Below, piece by piece: positions 14,118 through 20,165 of a DNA stretch of 25,519 bases. Both the position numbers and the translations under genes were made by a program. The notes under the pieces are model-generated. The model did not search any database and had not been told where the DNA came from. It saw only the letters and a list, made by a program, of their open reading frames with translations. The stretch comes from a virus. Location of the stretch: the IMG/VR virus record IMGVR_UViG_3300031837_000052, positions 1 to 25,519 of that record. One strand, given 5' to 3'. Numbering within the stretch: the stretch's first letter is position 1; each line of letters begins with the position of its first letter.

Positions 14118-14765
14118 ATGATCAACATCGAACCAATCAAACTGCTTTCAGGATCACACGCCGATACCGGAACCACTGGTCAAGGCTGTTTCATGAACGT
14201 AATCGCCTACCTGAACGGCGAGGAACAAATCACCGATCAATCAACGTGCGTTTGCGTTACGATTCGTCCGATTGCAATTTTCCTGAATGATTTTGGAAAT
14301 GACGAACAACGCCAAAGGTTGCTGCCATTCGTCATTCGTGCAATGGGAAGCGCTACGGATGACCGCGTTGAAATGAATCGGCGTCTTGCTGCTGTCGTGA
14401 AATATGCTGAATTCAATGCTCGATTAGCCGCCGAGTCCGCCGAGTCCGCCGCCAAGTCCGCCAAGTACGCCAAGTACGCCGCCGAGTCCGCCGAGTCCGC
14501 CAAGTACGCCGAGTACGCCGAGTACGCCGCCAAGTCCGCCAAGTACGCCAAGTACGCCGCCGAGTACGCCGAGTCCGCCGAGTCCGCCGCCAAGTCCGCC
14601 AAGTACGCCGAGTACGCCGCCAAGTCCGCCGAGTACGCCGCTCGACGTGAAGCCATATTTCAAGCTGGGGTCGATTATCTTGACGAGGTTTGTCCTGCCG
14701 CGATGGAATGCAATCAAGAAATCATTTGCCGTGCGAATAAACTCATTGAACTGGCTACGGTGTAA
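14118..14765 (+). CDS. Phage protein with a long alanine-rich 9-bp repeat tract
   Basis: A 215-residue protein. An N-terminal domain of about 100 residues (LLSGSHADTGTTGQGCFMNV, then CVCVTIRPIAIFLNDFGNDE and RQRLLPFVIRAMGSATDD) has a pattern I recall from phage and actinobacterial proteins that also carry Ala-rich repeats. Residues about 104-175 are about two dozen units of Glu/Lys-Ser/Tyr-Ala, sometimes with an extra Ala. The tract should be a long amphipathic helix with one face of Ala and one of charged residues. A short C-terminal domain (REAIFQAGVDYLDEVCPAAM) follows. AAGGAG precedes the ATG. Function is unknown; copy number of the repeats is expected to vary. Confidence 0.75.
   Translation: MINIEPIKLLSGSHADTGTTGQGCFMNVIAYLNGEEQITDQSTCVCVTIRPIAIFLNDFGNDEQRQRLLPFVIRAMGSATDDRVEMNRRLAAVVKYAEFNARLAAESAESAAKSAKYAKYAAESAESAKYAEYAEYAAKSAKYAKYAAEYAESAESAAKSAKYAEYAAKSAEYAARREAIFQAGVDYLDEVCPAAMECNQEIICRANKLIELATV
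14427..14642 (+). repeat. Degenerate 9-bp tandem repeat array
   Basis: The unit is RAGTMCGCC (codons Glu/Lys, Ser/Tyr, Ala), sometimes with one extra GCC codon, running for about 216 bp. Only two positions vary (G/A at base 1, C/A at base 5). Extra GCC codons break strict periodicity but keep frame. The antisense frames are also free of stops. Confidence 0.9.
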
Positions 14766-14767
14766 TC

Positions 14768-14947
14768 ATGGAAATCAAAGTCACAATAAAGAGCGTATAC
14801 GGTCGCCGCACCATTTACCCAGCATGCGACAAATCAGCAATCTTTGCGCACATCGCTGGGCTGAAAACTCTGACCGATGAAATGGTCAAGGACATCAAGG
14901 CGCTGGGTTACGAGATTACCGTTGTTCAAGAAGCTGCGACTCTGTGA
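14768..14947 (+). CDS. Conserved small phage protein
   Basis: A 59-residue protein. The pattern VTIKSVYGRRTIYPACDKSA, then FAHIAGLKTLTDEMVKDIKA and LGYEITVV, is one I recall from a widespread family of short phage proteins without a known role. The second half looks like a helix followed by a strand. The ATG lies 3 bases after the previous stop and the ribosome site is weak, so translation is probably coupled to the repeat protein gene. Confidence 0.65.
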   Translation: MEIKVTIKSVYGRRTIYPACDKSAIFAHIAGLKTLTDEMVKDIKALGYEITVVQEAATL

Positions 14948-14954
14948 GGTTGAC

Positions 14955-15149
14955 ATGTACACCGAACAACAAATTGAGGCAGTCAAAATAATGCACGAGG
15001 CAACCCTAGCGGTCTTTTTGGCCTCACAGGACGTTATCAAACACCCTGAAAGCAACGCTATGGAGAGAGCGAGAAAGTTCCAATACTGCGCATCTAAGGC
15101 TATCCATGATGCCTTTAACCCTTCGTTCCGGGCCTCTGATCGCTCTTGA
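14955..15149 (+). CDS. Small helical hypothetical protein
   Basis: A 64-residue, mostly helical protein (TEQQIEAVKIMHEATLAVFL near residues 3-22; AMERARKFQYCASKAIHDAF near 35-54). The start follows GAGGTTGAC. No domain is recognised. It is the last gene of the plus-strand operon and is followed by a folded 88-bp element between convergent transcripts. Confidence 0.65.
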   Translation: MYTEQQIEAVKIMHEATLAVFLASQDVIKHPESNAMERARKFQYCASKAIHDAFNPSFRASDRS

Positions 15150-15156
15150 TCCAATG

Positions 15157-15244
15157 TTCGACGGCAGCGGGGCCATCTCCCGCTTTTCAGACCGTGTGAA
15201 AGTGTGGTCACGATCCCCGCTTGGCTTGCGTTCACACCGTCGAA
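15157..15244. other. Nested inverted repeats between convergent operons
   Basis: Three nested stems fill the 102-bp gap: TTCGACGG/CCGTCGAA (15157-15164 with 15237-15244), AGCGGGG/CCCCGCT (15166-15172 with 15215-15221) and GACC/GGTC (15190-15193 with 15206-15209). Alternative pairs exist: GCGGG (15167-15171) with CCCGC (15179-15183), and GTGTGAA (15194-15200) with TTCACAC (15231-15237). No U-tract follows on either strand. It may act as a two-way terminator-like or RNA-stabilising structure, or as a recombination or regulatory site. Confidence 0.55.
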
Positions 15245-15251
15245 TCTGGAT

Positions 15252-15452
15252 TTAGCTAATCACCTTAATTACTTCGTCTTTCTCGATGCTCGCAACTTCT
15301 GGATCACAGAATATTTTCACGGTTTTTTCGCTATCCACAAAGCCTACTGATCCATCATCCCAAGTCATTCTTTTTTCTTGCGCTACTGATTCCGCAAGAT
15401 GACAGCAGGCAATCCAGTAATCTGATGGGGATAGTTTAATGATTTTTTCCAC
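15252..15452 (-). CDS. Small hypothetical protein, end of early operon
   Basis: A 66-residue protein with a GTG start at 15452 and AAGGA 8 bases upstream. It contains SPSDYWIACCHLAESVAQEK and an acidic second half with alternating strands (VGFVDSEKTVKIFCDPEVAS). No family is recognised. It is the last visible gene of the early operon and faces the plus-strand operon across the folded gap. Confidence 0.6.
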   Translation of the reverse strand: MEKIIKLSPSDYWIACCHLAESVAQEKRMTWDDGSVGFVDSEKTVKIFCDPEVASIEKDEVIKVIS

Positions 15453-15455
15453 GAT

Positions 15456-15632
15456 TCATTCCTTGTCTGGATACTTCACGCTTGACGCCCTGAAAAACAC
15501 TTGCAGCGTCTTGCCTTCTTTGTTGCGGACTTCGATAACTGATTGATCTGGCTTCATTGAAACCCATGTTGCACCGACAAACCGATTTTCTTTTCCGTTG
15601 CTGTCGATTACGTCGAAATACTCATCAGTCAT
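15456..15632 (-). CDS. Small hypothetical protein
   Basis: A 58-residue protein from the ATG at 15632, which overlaps the previous stop by 8 bases. An alternative GTG at 15641 has AAGG closer upstream. The sequence (EYFDVIDSNGKENRFVGATW, then EVRNKEGKTLQVFFRASSVK) suggests a small beta-barrel-like protein. No domain is recognised. Confidence 0.55.
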   Translation of the reverse strand: MTDEYFDVIDSNGKENRFVGATWVSMKPDQSVIEVRNKEGKTLQVFFRASSVKYPDKE

Positions 15633-15852
15633 ACAAAGCACGGCCCTTAGATGTCAGCGCTTTGAGCGCGTCTTGCTGCTCCTGGGGCTGCGTGGCTGCA
15701 AAGGCGTCGATCTCGTCATAGACGGCCAAGTGTGGCTGGATTGCAGCGAGTTGAGCCTGTTCGCTTGCCAGTTGCGCATTCGCTGCGTCAAGCGCGGATT
15801 GTGCGGCTGTTACGGCTTGTTGCGATGCAGCGATTTTGTCTTGAAGTGCCAT
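15625..15852 (-). CDS. Small coiled-coil protein
   Basis: A 75-residue Ala/Gln-rich protein, MALQDKIAASQQAVTAAQSA onward, forming one long coiled coil to about residue 40 and a shorter helix after it. The ATG at 15852 has AAAGG 8 bases upstream. An in-frame ATG at 15906 makes an ATGA overlap with the previous gene and would add 18 residues, so it cannot be excluded. Similar small helical proteins recur in phage early or late-early operons; the role is unknown. Confidence 0.6.
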   Translation of the reverse strand: MALQDKIAASQQAVTAAQSALDAANAQLASEQAQLAAIQPHLAVYDEIDAFAATQPQEQQDALKALTSKGRALYD

Positions 15853-15902
15853 GATCTTGCCTTTCTTGGTGAAAAATCCTTGGAATAACCAATCGATATG
15901 AA

Positions 15903-16091
15903 TCATACGGTTCTCGACATCGCGTAAATCCGAGCCGCCACGAACACTGGGCGAAACCTCGGTAACTCGTCCGGGATTCTGACAAAGGAGTCAAAACCCG
16001 TTAATTCTTTGTCCTGCGGTTCAATCGCTCGGTAGACCTTTAGCAGTCTACCGAGTTGTTCAACAACTGATTGCCGAACGTCTGGATTCAT
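15903..16091 (-). CDS. Small hypothetical protein
   Basis: A 62-residue protein beginning MNPDVRQSVVEQLGRLLKVY. A basic second half contains FDSFVRIPDELPRFRPVF. The start couples to the previous stop as TGATG (16089-16093). No domain is recognised. Confidence 0.55.
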   Translation of the reverse strand: MNPDVRQSVVEQLGRLLKVYRAIEPQDKELTGFDSFVRIPDELPRFRPVFVAARIYAMSRTV

Positions 16092-16270
16092 CAGATGTTC
16101 GGATAGGACTTGCCGTCACGGATGTTTTTCGGATCAGCGGGGGCCGAGGATTCAAGATTGTGCTTGCTCTTGACCACGTTCGAACCGCTGCCGACTGCCG
16201 TGTTTTGTGGTGCGCTGCCGCCCTTGCTAGGTGGTTGTGCGCCTTGAGGTACTTTGCCGAAAATGCCCAT
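16091..16270 (-). CDS. Small low-complexity protein
   Basis: A 59-residue protein beginning MGIFGKVPQGAQPPSKGGSA. It is rich in Gly, Ser, Pro and Asn and probably disordered, with a short end motif DPKNIRDGKSYPNI. The ATG at 16270 follows GGAG; an upstream in-frame TTG is ignored. No function is proposed. Confidence 0.5.
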   Translation of the reverse strand: MGIFGKVPQGAQPPSKGGSAPQNTAVGSGSNVVKSKHNLESSAPADPKNIRDGKSYPNI

Positions 16271-16295
16271 TTTATTCTCCAATTGGTTGAAAATG

Positions 16296-16322
16296 CACGG
16301 CTGTTTTACGCGTAAAGCCGTG
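16296..16322 (-). other. Hairpin between early-operon genes
   Basis: CACGGCT (16296-16302) pairs with AGCCGTG (16316-16322) around a loop that includes the palindrome TTACGCGTAA. On the minus strand it is followed only by CATTTTC, so it is at best a weak terminator or an mRNA-stability structure. Confidence 0.4.
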
Positions 16323-16335
16323 AAATCACATATTA

Positions 16336-16518
16336 CTACTTGCTTCGCTCATATTCAATGCGTGCGTTGATGACTTGTAAATTGAGTAATTTTATAGTTT
16401 CGTCTGTCATTTCCTGCATCGCTGTTAGATTCGCTATTTGACTGCGCATCATTGATGCGCTAGCTTTGAGCTTTGCTAACTGCAATTCTGCATCTTCAAT
16501 TTCGGCGAGATTTGTCAT
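16336..16518 (-). CDS. Small coiled-coil protein
   Basis: A 60-residue protein beginning MTNLAEIEDAELQLAKLKAS, predicted as one coiled coil along nearly its whole length and ending ARIEYERSK. The ATG at 16518 overlaps the previous stop (ATGA). It is the last gene before a 65-bp gap with a hairpin. No role is known. Confidence 0.55.
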   Translation of the reverse strand: MTNLAEIEDAELQLAKLKASASMMRSQIANLTAMQEMTDETIKLLNLQVINARIEYERSK

Positions 16519-16817
16519 TTCTTGCCGCACATCTTTGCTGTTACTGCTGCAATGCGGTCAGATTCAGACTGCTCCTTTAATCGAAGTACCCATCCGTCAG
16601 TTTCGCGAGTGTATTTCTCGATCATGGCATCAGCGATATCTTCAGCGCAAGGCAGATATGTGCCGCGTATCTCGAAATCAACAACCATCCCTTTGATGAT
16701 AAATCGTTTTTGGATTTCCGAATCAGCGAGCGCAATATAGCCGCCTTCTTCAAAGCTAACCAAGCTGATGCCTGGATGTGCGTGCTTTGGATAAACGCTA
16801 AGAATCGTCAGTTTCAT
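16515..16817 (-). CDS. Hypothetical protein, about 100 aa
   Basis: The product starts MKLTILSVYPKHAHPGISLV at the ATG 16817, which overlaps the previous stop (ATGA) and has AAAGG 7 bases upstream; the upstream reading to 16889 lies inside the previous gene. Beta-rich first half (FEEGGYIALADSEIQKRF), then a helical Lys/Glu-rich half with EDIADAMIEKYTRETDGWVL. No family is recognised. Confidence 0.6.
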   Translation of the reverse strand: MKLTILSVYPKHAHPGISLVSFEEGGYIALADSEIQKRFIIKGMVVDFEIRGTYLPCAEDIADAMIEKYTRETDGWVLRLKEQSESDRIAAVTAKMCGKK

Positions 16818-17044
16818 GACGTTACCTTTGCTTTGGGTTTGATGATGGTTTTGGCATGGCCCGGAACCGCTGCCGAATCTTTCATGCAAACCGCGATAGT
16901 GTTGTCCAAATAATCATTTGGATATTGTTTTTTTACGCGATCAACATGAGATTGGCATTGCTCCTGCGTGTCATAGCCAAGATCAGGAACCATCGAGTAA
17001 GTGAAGATGCCACCAGTGATATTCAGAACGAAGATAAGCCACAT
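16814..17044 (-). CDS. Small exported or membrane-anchored protein
   Basis: A 76-residue protein with a hydrophobic N-terminus, MWLIFVLNITGGIFTYSMV, that could act as a signal or a single membrane anchor. Two cysteines follow (CQSHVDRVKK and IAVCMK), possibly a disulfide in the periplasm. Short proteins of this layout are common in phage early-to-late regions, with unknown function. A holin role is unlikely with only one weak hydrophobic stretch. Its stop overlaps the next start (ATGA). Confidence 0.55.
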   Translation of the reverse strand: MWLIFVLNITGGIFTYSMVPDLGYDTQEQCQSHVDRVKKQYPNDYLDNTIAVCMKDSAAVPGHAKTIIKPKAKVTS

Positions 17045-17053
17045 GATTGCCCC

Positions 17054-17380
17054 CTATTCGTTTGCAACGGTCGGTGAAGCGGTTTTTAAATCGCTTGGCG
17101 GTGGTACATAGGGCCGCGCCGGGGGAAGCTTGGCGAGCTTCTTTAAATCGCTGATGCTGGTTCCGGTAACTTCGTGAATCCTGATCAAAGTCAGCCCACC
17201 GACGCCAATCTTTGCGCTGCGCATCTTGCTGATTTGTGGTGGGGTCATATCCAAAACCTTGGACAGCGCCGCGTCATTTTTCAGCTTCAGGTGATTCATC
17301 GCATGGTCAAGGAGATTGTTCGCAGGCGGCTTCTCGCGAACTTTCACTGGAATCAACGAGGTCGGCGGAGTCTGGTACAT
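17054..17380 (-). CDS. HTH regulator, XRE-like
   Basis: A 108-residue protein. Residues about 22-85 contain an XRE-like HTH: LLDHAMNHLKLKNDAALSKV, LDMTPPQISKMRSAKIGVGG, then LIRIHEVTGTSISDLKKLA. The recognition helix is probably PPQISKMRSAK. A Pro-rich C-terminal tail follows. The ATG at 17380 has AGGA 7 bases upstream and lies 74 bases inside the end of the previous gene, so the two frames overlap. It is probably a DNA-binding regulator of phage genes; targets are unknown. Confidence 0.7.
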   Translation of the reverse strand: MYQTPPTSLIPVKVREKPPANNLLDHAMNHLKLKNDAALSKVLDMTPPQISKMRSAKIGVGGLTLIRIHEVTGTSISDLKKLAKLPPARPYVPPPSDLKTASPTVANE

Positions 17381-17651
17381 GGCAATTCCTCTCTAGGGCT
17401 TGCTGAAGCGCTTGCTCAGCGTGGTTGAATGCCTCAACAAACCTTGAGGCGGGGCGAACGGGGATTTTCAAATGTCTGCAAACTGATTCATGGGATAGCT
17501 GGTACGTGTAGGCGGTCACTAGCATGGTTTTGTGAGCTTCGGATAACATGAATATGGCTTCGTCCAGCTTGCGAGCGTCAACTGGATCGCCTGCGCCGCC
17601 TTTGCACTTTACCCATAGCGCCCAATTTTCTAGTCTGTGGCGAGTGTTCAT
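17307..17651 (-). CDS. Q-like late regulator or sigma-region-4-like protein
   Basis: A 114-residue protein beginning MNTRHRLENWALWVKCKGGA. The pattern of an N-terminal RLENWAxWxxxxGG, a mid helix LSEAHKTMLVTAYTYQLSHE and a second helix pair SVCRHLKIPVRPASRFVEAF resembles short phage proteins that I associate with Q-type antiterminators or sigma-region-4-like regulators. If so, it would switch on the late operon that starts at 12226. This call is by pattern only. The ATG overlaps the previous stop (ATGA). It lies between two HTH genes. Confidence 0.45.
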   Translation of the reverse strand: MNTRHRLENWALWVKCKGGAGDPVDARKLDEAIFMLSEAHKTMLVTAYTYQLSHESVCRHLKIPVRPASRFVEAFNHAEQALQQALERNCHVPDSADLVDSSESSREAACEQSP

Positions 17652-17815
17652 TTTATCCTCGACGAATACGCCGTATATTGAAGAACGGCATCCCGAACAG
17701 TTGAAGCTGGTACATTCAGCACCTTGCCAATCCTCTCATACCCGAATACTCCCGGATTGTGCAATTCCTTCGCTTGGCGAACTTGCTCATCGGTTAGTTT
17801 TCTTGCCCGTGTCAT
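17648..17815 (-). CDS. Small resolvase-type HTH protein
   Basis: A 55-residue protein: MTRARKLTDEQVRQAKELHN, then PGVFGYERIGKVLNVPASTV and RDAVLQYTAYSSRIK. The helix pattern LTDEQVRQAKELH - YERIGKVLNVPASTVRDAV is that of the C-terminal HTH of resolvases and related DNA-binding proteins. Its start couples to the helicase-methyltransferase stop (ATGA) and its stop to the next start. About 30 bases around its start codon reappear near 20124-20153 at a mosaic junction. It is probably a small DNA-binding regulator. Confidence 0.65.
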   Translation of the reverse strand: MTRARKLTDEQVRQAKELHNPGVFGYERIGKVLNVPASTVRDAVLQYTAYSSRIK

Positions 17816-20025
17816 GCCGCAACCTCCGCGAATAAATCAGCAGTATGCGATGTTGCGGTCGCCATGTTCTTCAATGCTTGTTCGTAATAACTTGGTTTCA
17901 ATTCACTACCAATGAATCTCCGACCCATTTTTACGGCTGTATATCCCTCACTTCCAACTCCAGTAAAAGGGCTAAATACAAGGTCACCTGGGGCTGTCCA
18001 CAACTCCATTGCGCGTTCAATGACGTCAAGTTGCAAAGGGCAAATATGTTTGACGTCATCGTCTTCTCGTGCATCACGGAAATTCAATGTGCGCGACTGG
18101 TCGATATCAAACCAAACAGGCGATGCATATCGCTGCCACATTGTTACCGGAAATTCCTCTGCTGTATGACTGATGAACTTTTCATTCTGTCCAGGCTTGC
18201 GGAAAACTACAAGATAATCAGCCAGTCCTTGACGGCTCATCGAGCTGTCTTTCTTGATTGTTTTGTGCAGTAGTCCAAGTGCTTTCGTGCGCTGCATCGC
18301 CACAACCGGATCTTTCCAAATGCATACTTCCGAATGGTAGATGAATCCTGCAGCTTGATGCGCACGGATAATATCGCCACGGAAGTCACGAATACCAATA
18401 AAACCATCATTCGCTTTTGATGTCGTCAAATTCATGCAGTGGACTACAACTAAACGACCAGGCTTCATCATTCGATAATTCTGTTCAATTAGGAACTGGT
18501 AATGAATCCTGAAATCTTCCGTTGACTTGTTGTTACCCATATCCCGGTCAGAGTTCGAATAGGTAAATAGTGATTCGAATGGTGGACTATAAATTGTGAA
18601 GTCAATAGATTCATCGACAATCTCTTGTGATAAGTCGATGCAATCTGCGTTGTGAATCGTCCACTGTGGGGTTTCTTTCACTTGCCGCACGTAGTCCATT
18701 TTCTCCTGTGTCGCGCCGAATATTTCCTTTTTCATCGAATCACTCATGAATTTCACCATCTCCGATCCCATAGTTTCGTTTTGTTCTTCTTTTCGTTTTA
18801 TGTTGGCAACGACCGCACCTTCTGATTCTGCGCTAATAACATGTACATTTACTTCTGATTCCTGACCAAACCTATAGAACCGGCGAATTGCCTGATAATA
18901 CTGTTCCCACGAATCAGACAGTCCGACGAATGCCGTGTTGTGGCAATGCTGAAAATTCATACCCGCTCCAAGTATGCGTGGTTTGCTAATCAGAACACGG
19001 ATACCGCCGTCAATGAAGGCGTTGACACACTCCTCTTTATGTTCGATGGAATCGCTGCCAGCTACATCAACCGCGCCATGAATCAACTTAACGAGCTTCT
19101 CCGCCTCTTCATTGCGATGACACCAGATAACCCATTGCTCGGTCGATGCATTGACGACATCGGCGCATTTTTCAACGCGATCATCGATGCTTTCCTTGCG
19201 TGCCTTGTTGCGATCCATAAGACCACATGCGATATCTGCGAATAATCCGTCGGTAGTTTTAGACTCGACAACATGATCGAACATATTCAATTTTGGCAAA
19301 ACATACGATGAACCGTCAAAGCCAAGATCGGACGGACTCCTAATAACGCACGCCCATGTTGATAGCCATTCCCAGAACTTGGCCTTCCCGTGACCCTTTA
19401 AAATCCATGTTCCAGTATCGCCAGCGTCATTGATGAAAAACATTGCCAGCATTTCAGTCATACTCATGATGCCAAGGAACTCCGATTGATTGCCCAATTC
19501 CATGAAGTCATTCGGGCTTGGCGTTGCCGTGCAACTCAGTCTATAAGGGACTGTCTGACATGCGGAAATAATTGCATTGCGTGTTTTCCCATCGCGGTTT
19601 TTGATAATACTAGATTCATCCAACACAATGCCGTGAAAGTCATCCAGATTGAATCTGTCAAGCATCTCGTAATTCGTGATATTGATACCTGGCTTAGAAT
19701 TTTCCTGATCGCGGCAAAAGTTGATATCAATGCCGAATTTAATTCCTTCGCGCACTGTTTGTTGTGCTACGCATAATGGAGCCACAATCAACACATCACC
19801 ATCGGTATGGTCGATTACAGACTTCGCCCAACTTGTCTGCATCAATGTCTTGCCAAGACCTGTATCAGCAAAAATAGCGGCACGTCCACGCTTCAATGCC
19901 CACTTCACAATGACTCTCTGGAAATCGAACAAGTTCACATTGAGTGATTCAAGTTCAACATCAAATCCTGAAATAATCGGCGTGATCTTTTTTCTTTCTA
20001 AGAATTTTTGGTATGTTTCATTCAT
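17812..20025 (-). CDS. SF2 helicase-DNA methyltransferase fusion
   Basis: A 737-residue protein with two enzyme domains. Residues about 1-430 are an SF2 (SNF2-type) helicase or translocase: FADTGLGKT (52-60, Walker A), VLDESS (134-139, DEAD-box equivalent), SCTATPSPND (164-173, motif III) and QAIRRFYRFGQ (378-388, motif VI with an arginine finger). Residues about 450-737 are a beta-type N4-cytosine/N6-adenine methyltransferase: YSPPFESLF (479-487, motif IV catalytic SPPF) comes before FSPFTGVGSEG (about 684-694, motif I, AdoMet). Fusions of this sort occur in phages; DNA modification that protects against host restriction is plausible. The target base and site cannot be read. The start overlaps the upstream micro-gene stop. 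Confidence 0.85.
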   Translation of the reverse strand: MNETYQKFLERKKITPIISGFDVELESLNVNLFDFQRVIVKWALKRGRAAIFADTGLGKTLMQTSWAKSVIDHTDGDVLIVAPLCVAQQTVREGIKFGIDINFCRDQENSKPGINITNYEMLDRFNLDDFHGIVLDESSIIKNRDGKTRNAIISACQTVPYRLSCTATPSPNDFMELGNQSEFLGIMSMTEMLAMFFINDAGDTGTWILKGHGKAKFWEWLSTWACVIRSPSDLGFDGSSYVLPKLNMFDHVVESKTTDGLFADIACGLMDRNKARKESIDDRVEKCADVVNASTEQWVIWCHRNEEAEKLVKLIHGAVDVAGSDSIEHKEECVNAFIDGGIRVLISKPRILGAGMNFQHCHNTAFVGLSDSWEQYYQAIRRFYRFGQESEVNVHVISAESEGAVVANIKRKEEQNETMGSEMVKFMSDSMKKEIFGATQEKMDYVRQVKETPQWTIHNADCIDLSQEIVDESIDFTIYSPPFESLFTYSNSDRDMGNNKSTEDFRIHYQFLIEQNYRMMKPGRLVVVHCMNLTTSKANDGFIGIRDFRGDIIRAHQAAGFIYHSEVCIWKDPVVAMQRTKALGLLHKTIKKDSSMSRQGLADYLVVFRKPGQNEKFISHTAEEFPVTMWQRYASPVWFDIDQSRTLNFRDAREDDDVKHICPLQLDVIERAMELWTAPGDLVFSPFTGVGSEGYTAVKMGRRFIGSELKPSYYEQALKNMATATSHTADLFAEVAA

Positions 20026-20123
20026 TTTTTTAACTCTTTCAGTTTAGCCACGTATTGGGCTTTGATCCGCTTCAGTTCATCAATCGACCACTTGGCAGGG
20101 GTGTTGTTGCTCTCCAGTGCTTC
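20022..20123 (-). repeat. Direct repeat, copy 1 of the ninG 3' end
   Basis: These 102 bases match 21237-21338 with about 5 differences by eye, two of them synonymous. Each copy ends at a stop that overlaps the start of the next gene. The PP-loop gene lies between them. Confidence 0.85.
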
Positions 20124-20165
20124 GTTAGTTTTCTTGCGCGTGTCATGCAGCACCACCTTAATCAC
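20022..20165 (-). pseudogene. NinG C-terminal fragment fused to the head of an HTH gene
   Basis: From GTG 20165 the frame gives 47 residues ending in EALESNNTPAKW and VAKLKELKK, the last 33 of which copy the C-terminus of the NinG protein at 21237. The first part (20124-20153) copies instead the start region of the small HTH gene at 17815, in another reading frame. The ATG of that start (20146) now runs into a 24-codon frame. The stop overlaps the helicase start as ATGA, so the remnant may still serve translational coupling. A short functional peptide is possible but a recombination scar is more likely. Confidence 0.6.

Noticed and set aside
14237-14656. Long antisense frame of 139 codons, and another at 14424-14717, through the repeat array
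   Set aside because: Both are by-products of the GC-rich 9-bp repeats, which lack stops in these frames. Outside the array they have no motif or ribosome site.
15157-15250. The minus-strand word ATTCGACGG resembles the start of tmRNA
   Set aside because: No tRNA-like end, no tag reading frame and no other tmRNA parts follow, and the word is explained by the 8-bp inverted repeat.
16814-17044. Holin
   Set aside because: Only one weak hydrophobic stretch, followed by a soluble Cys-containing part, and no endolysin or spanin gene lies nearby.
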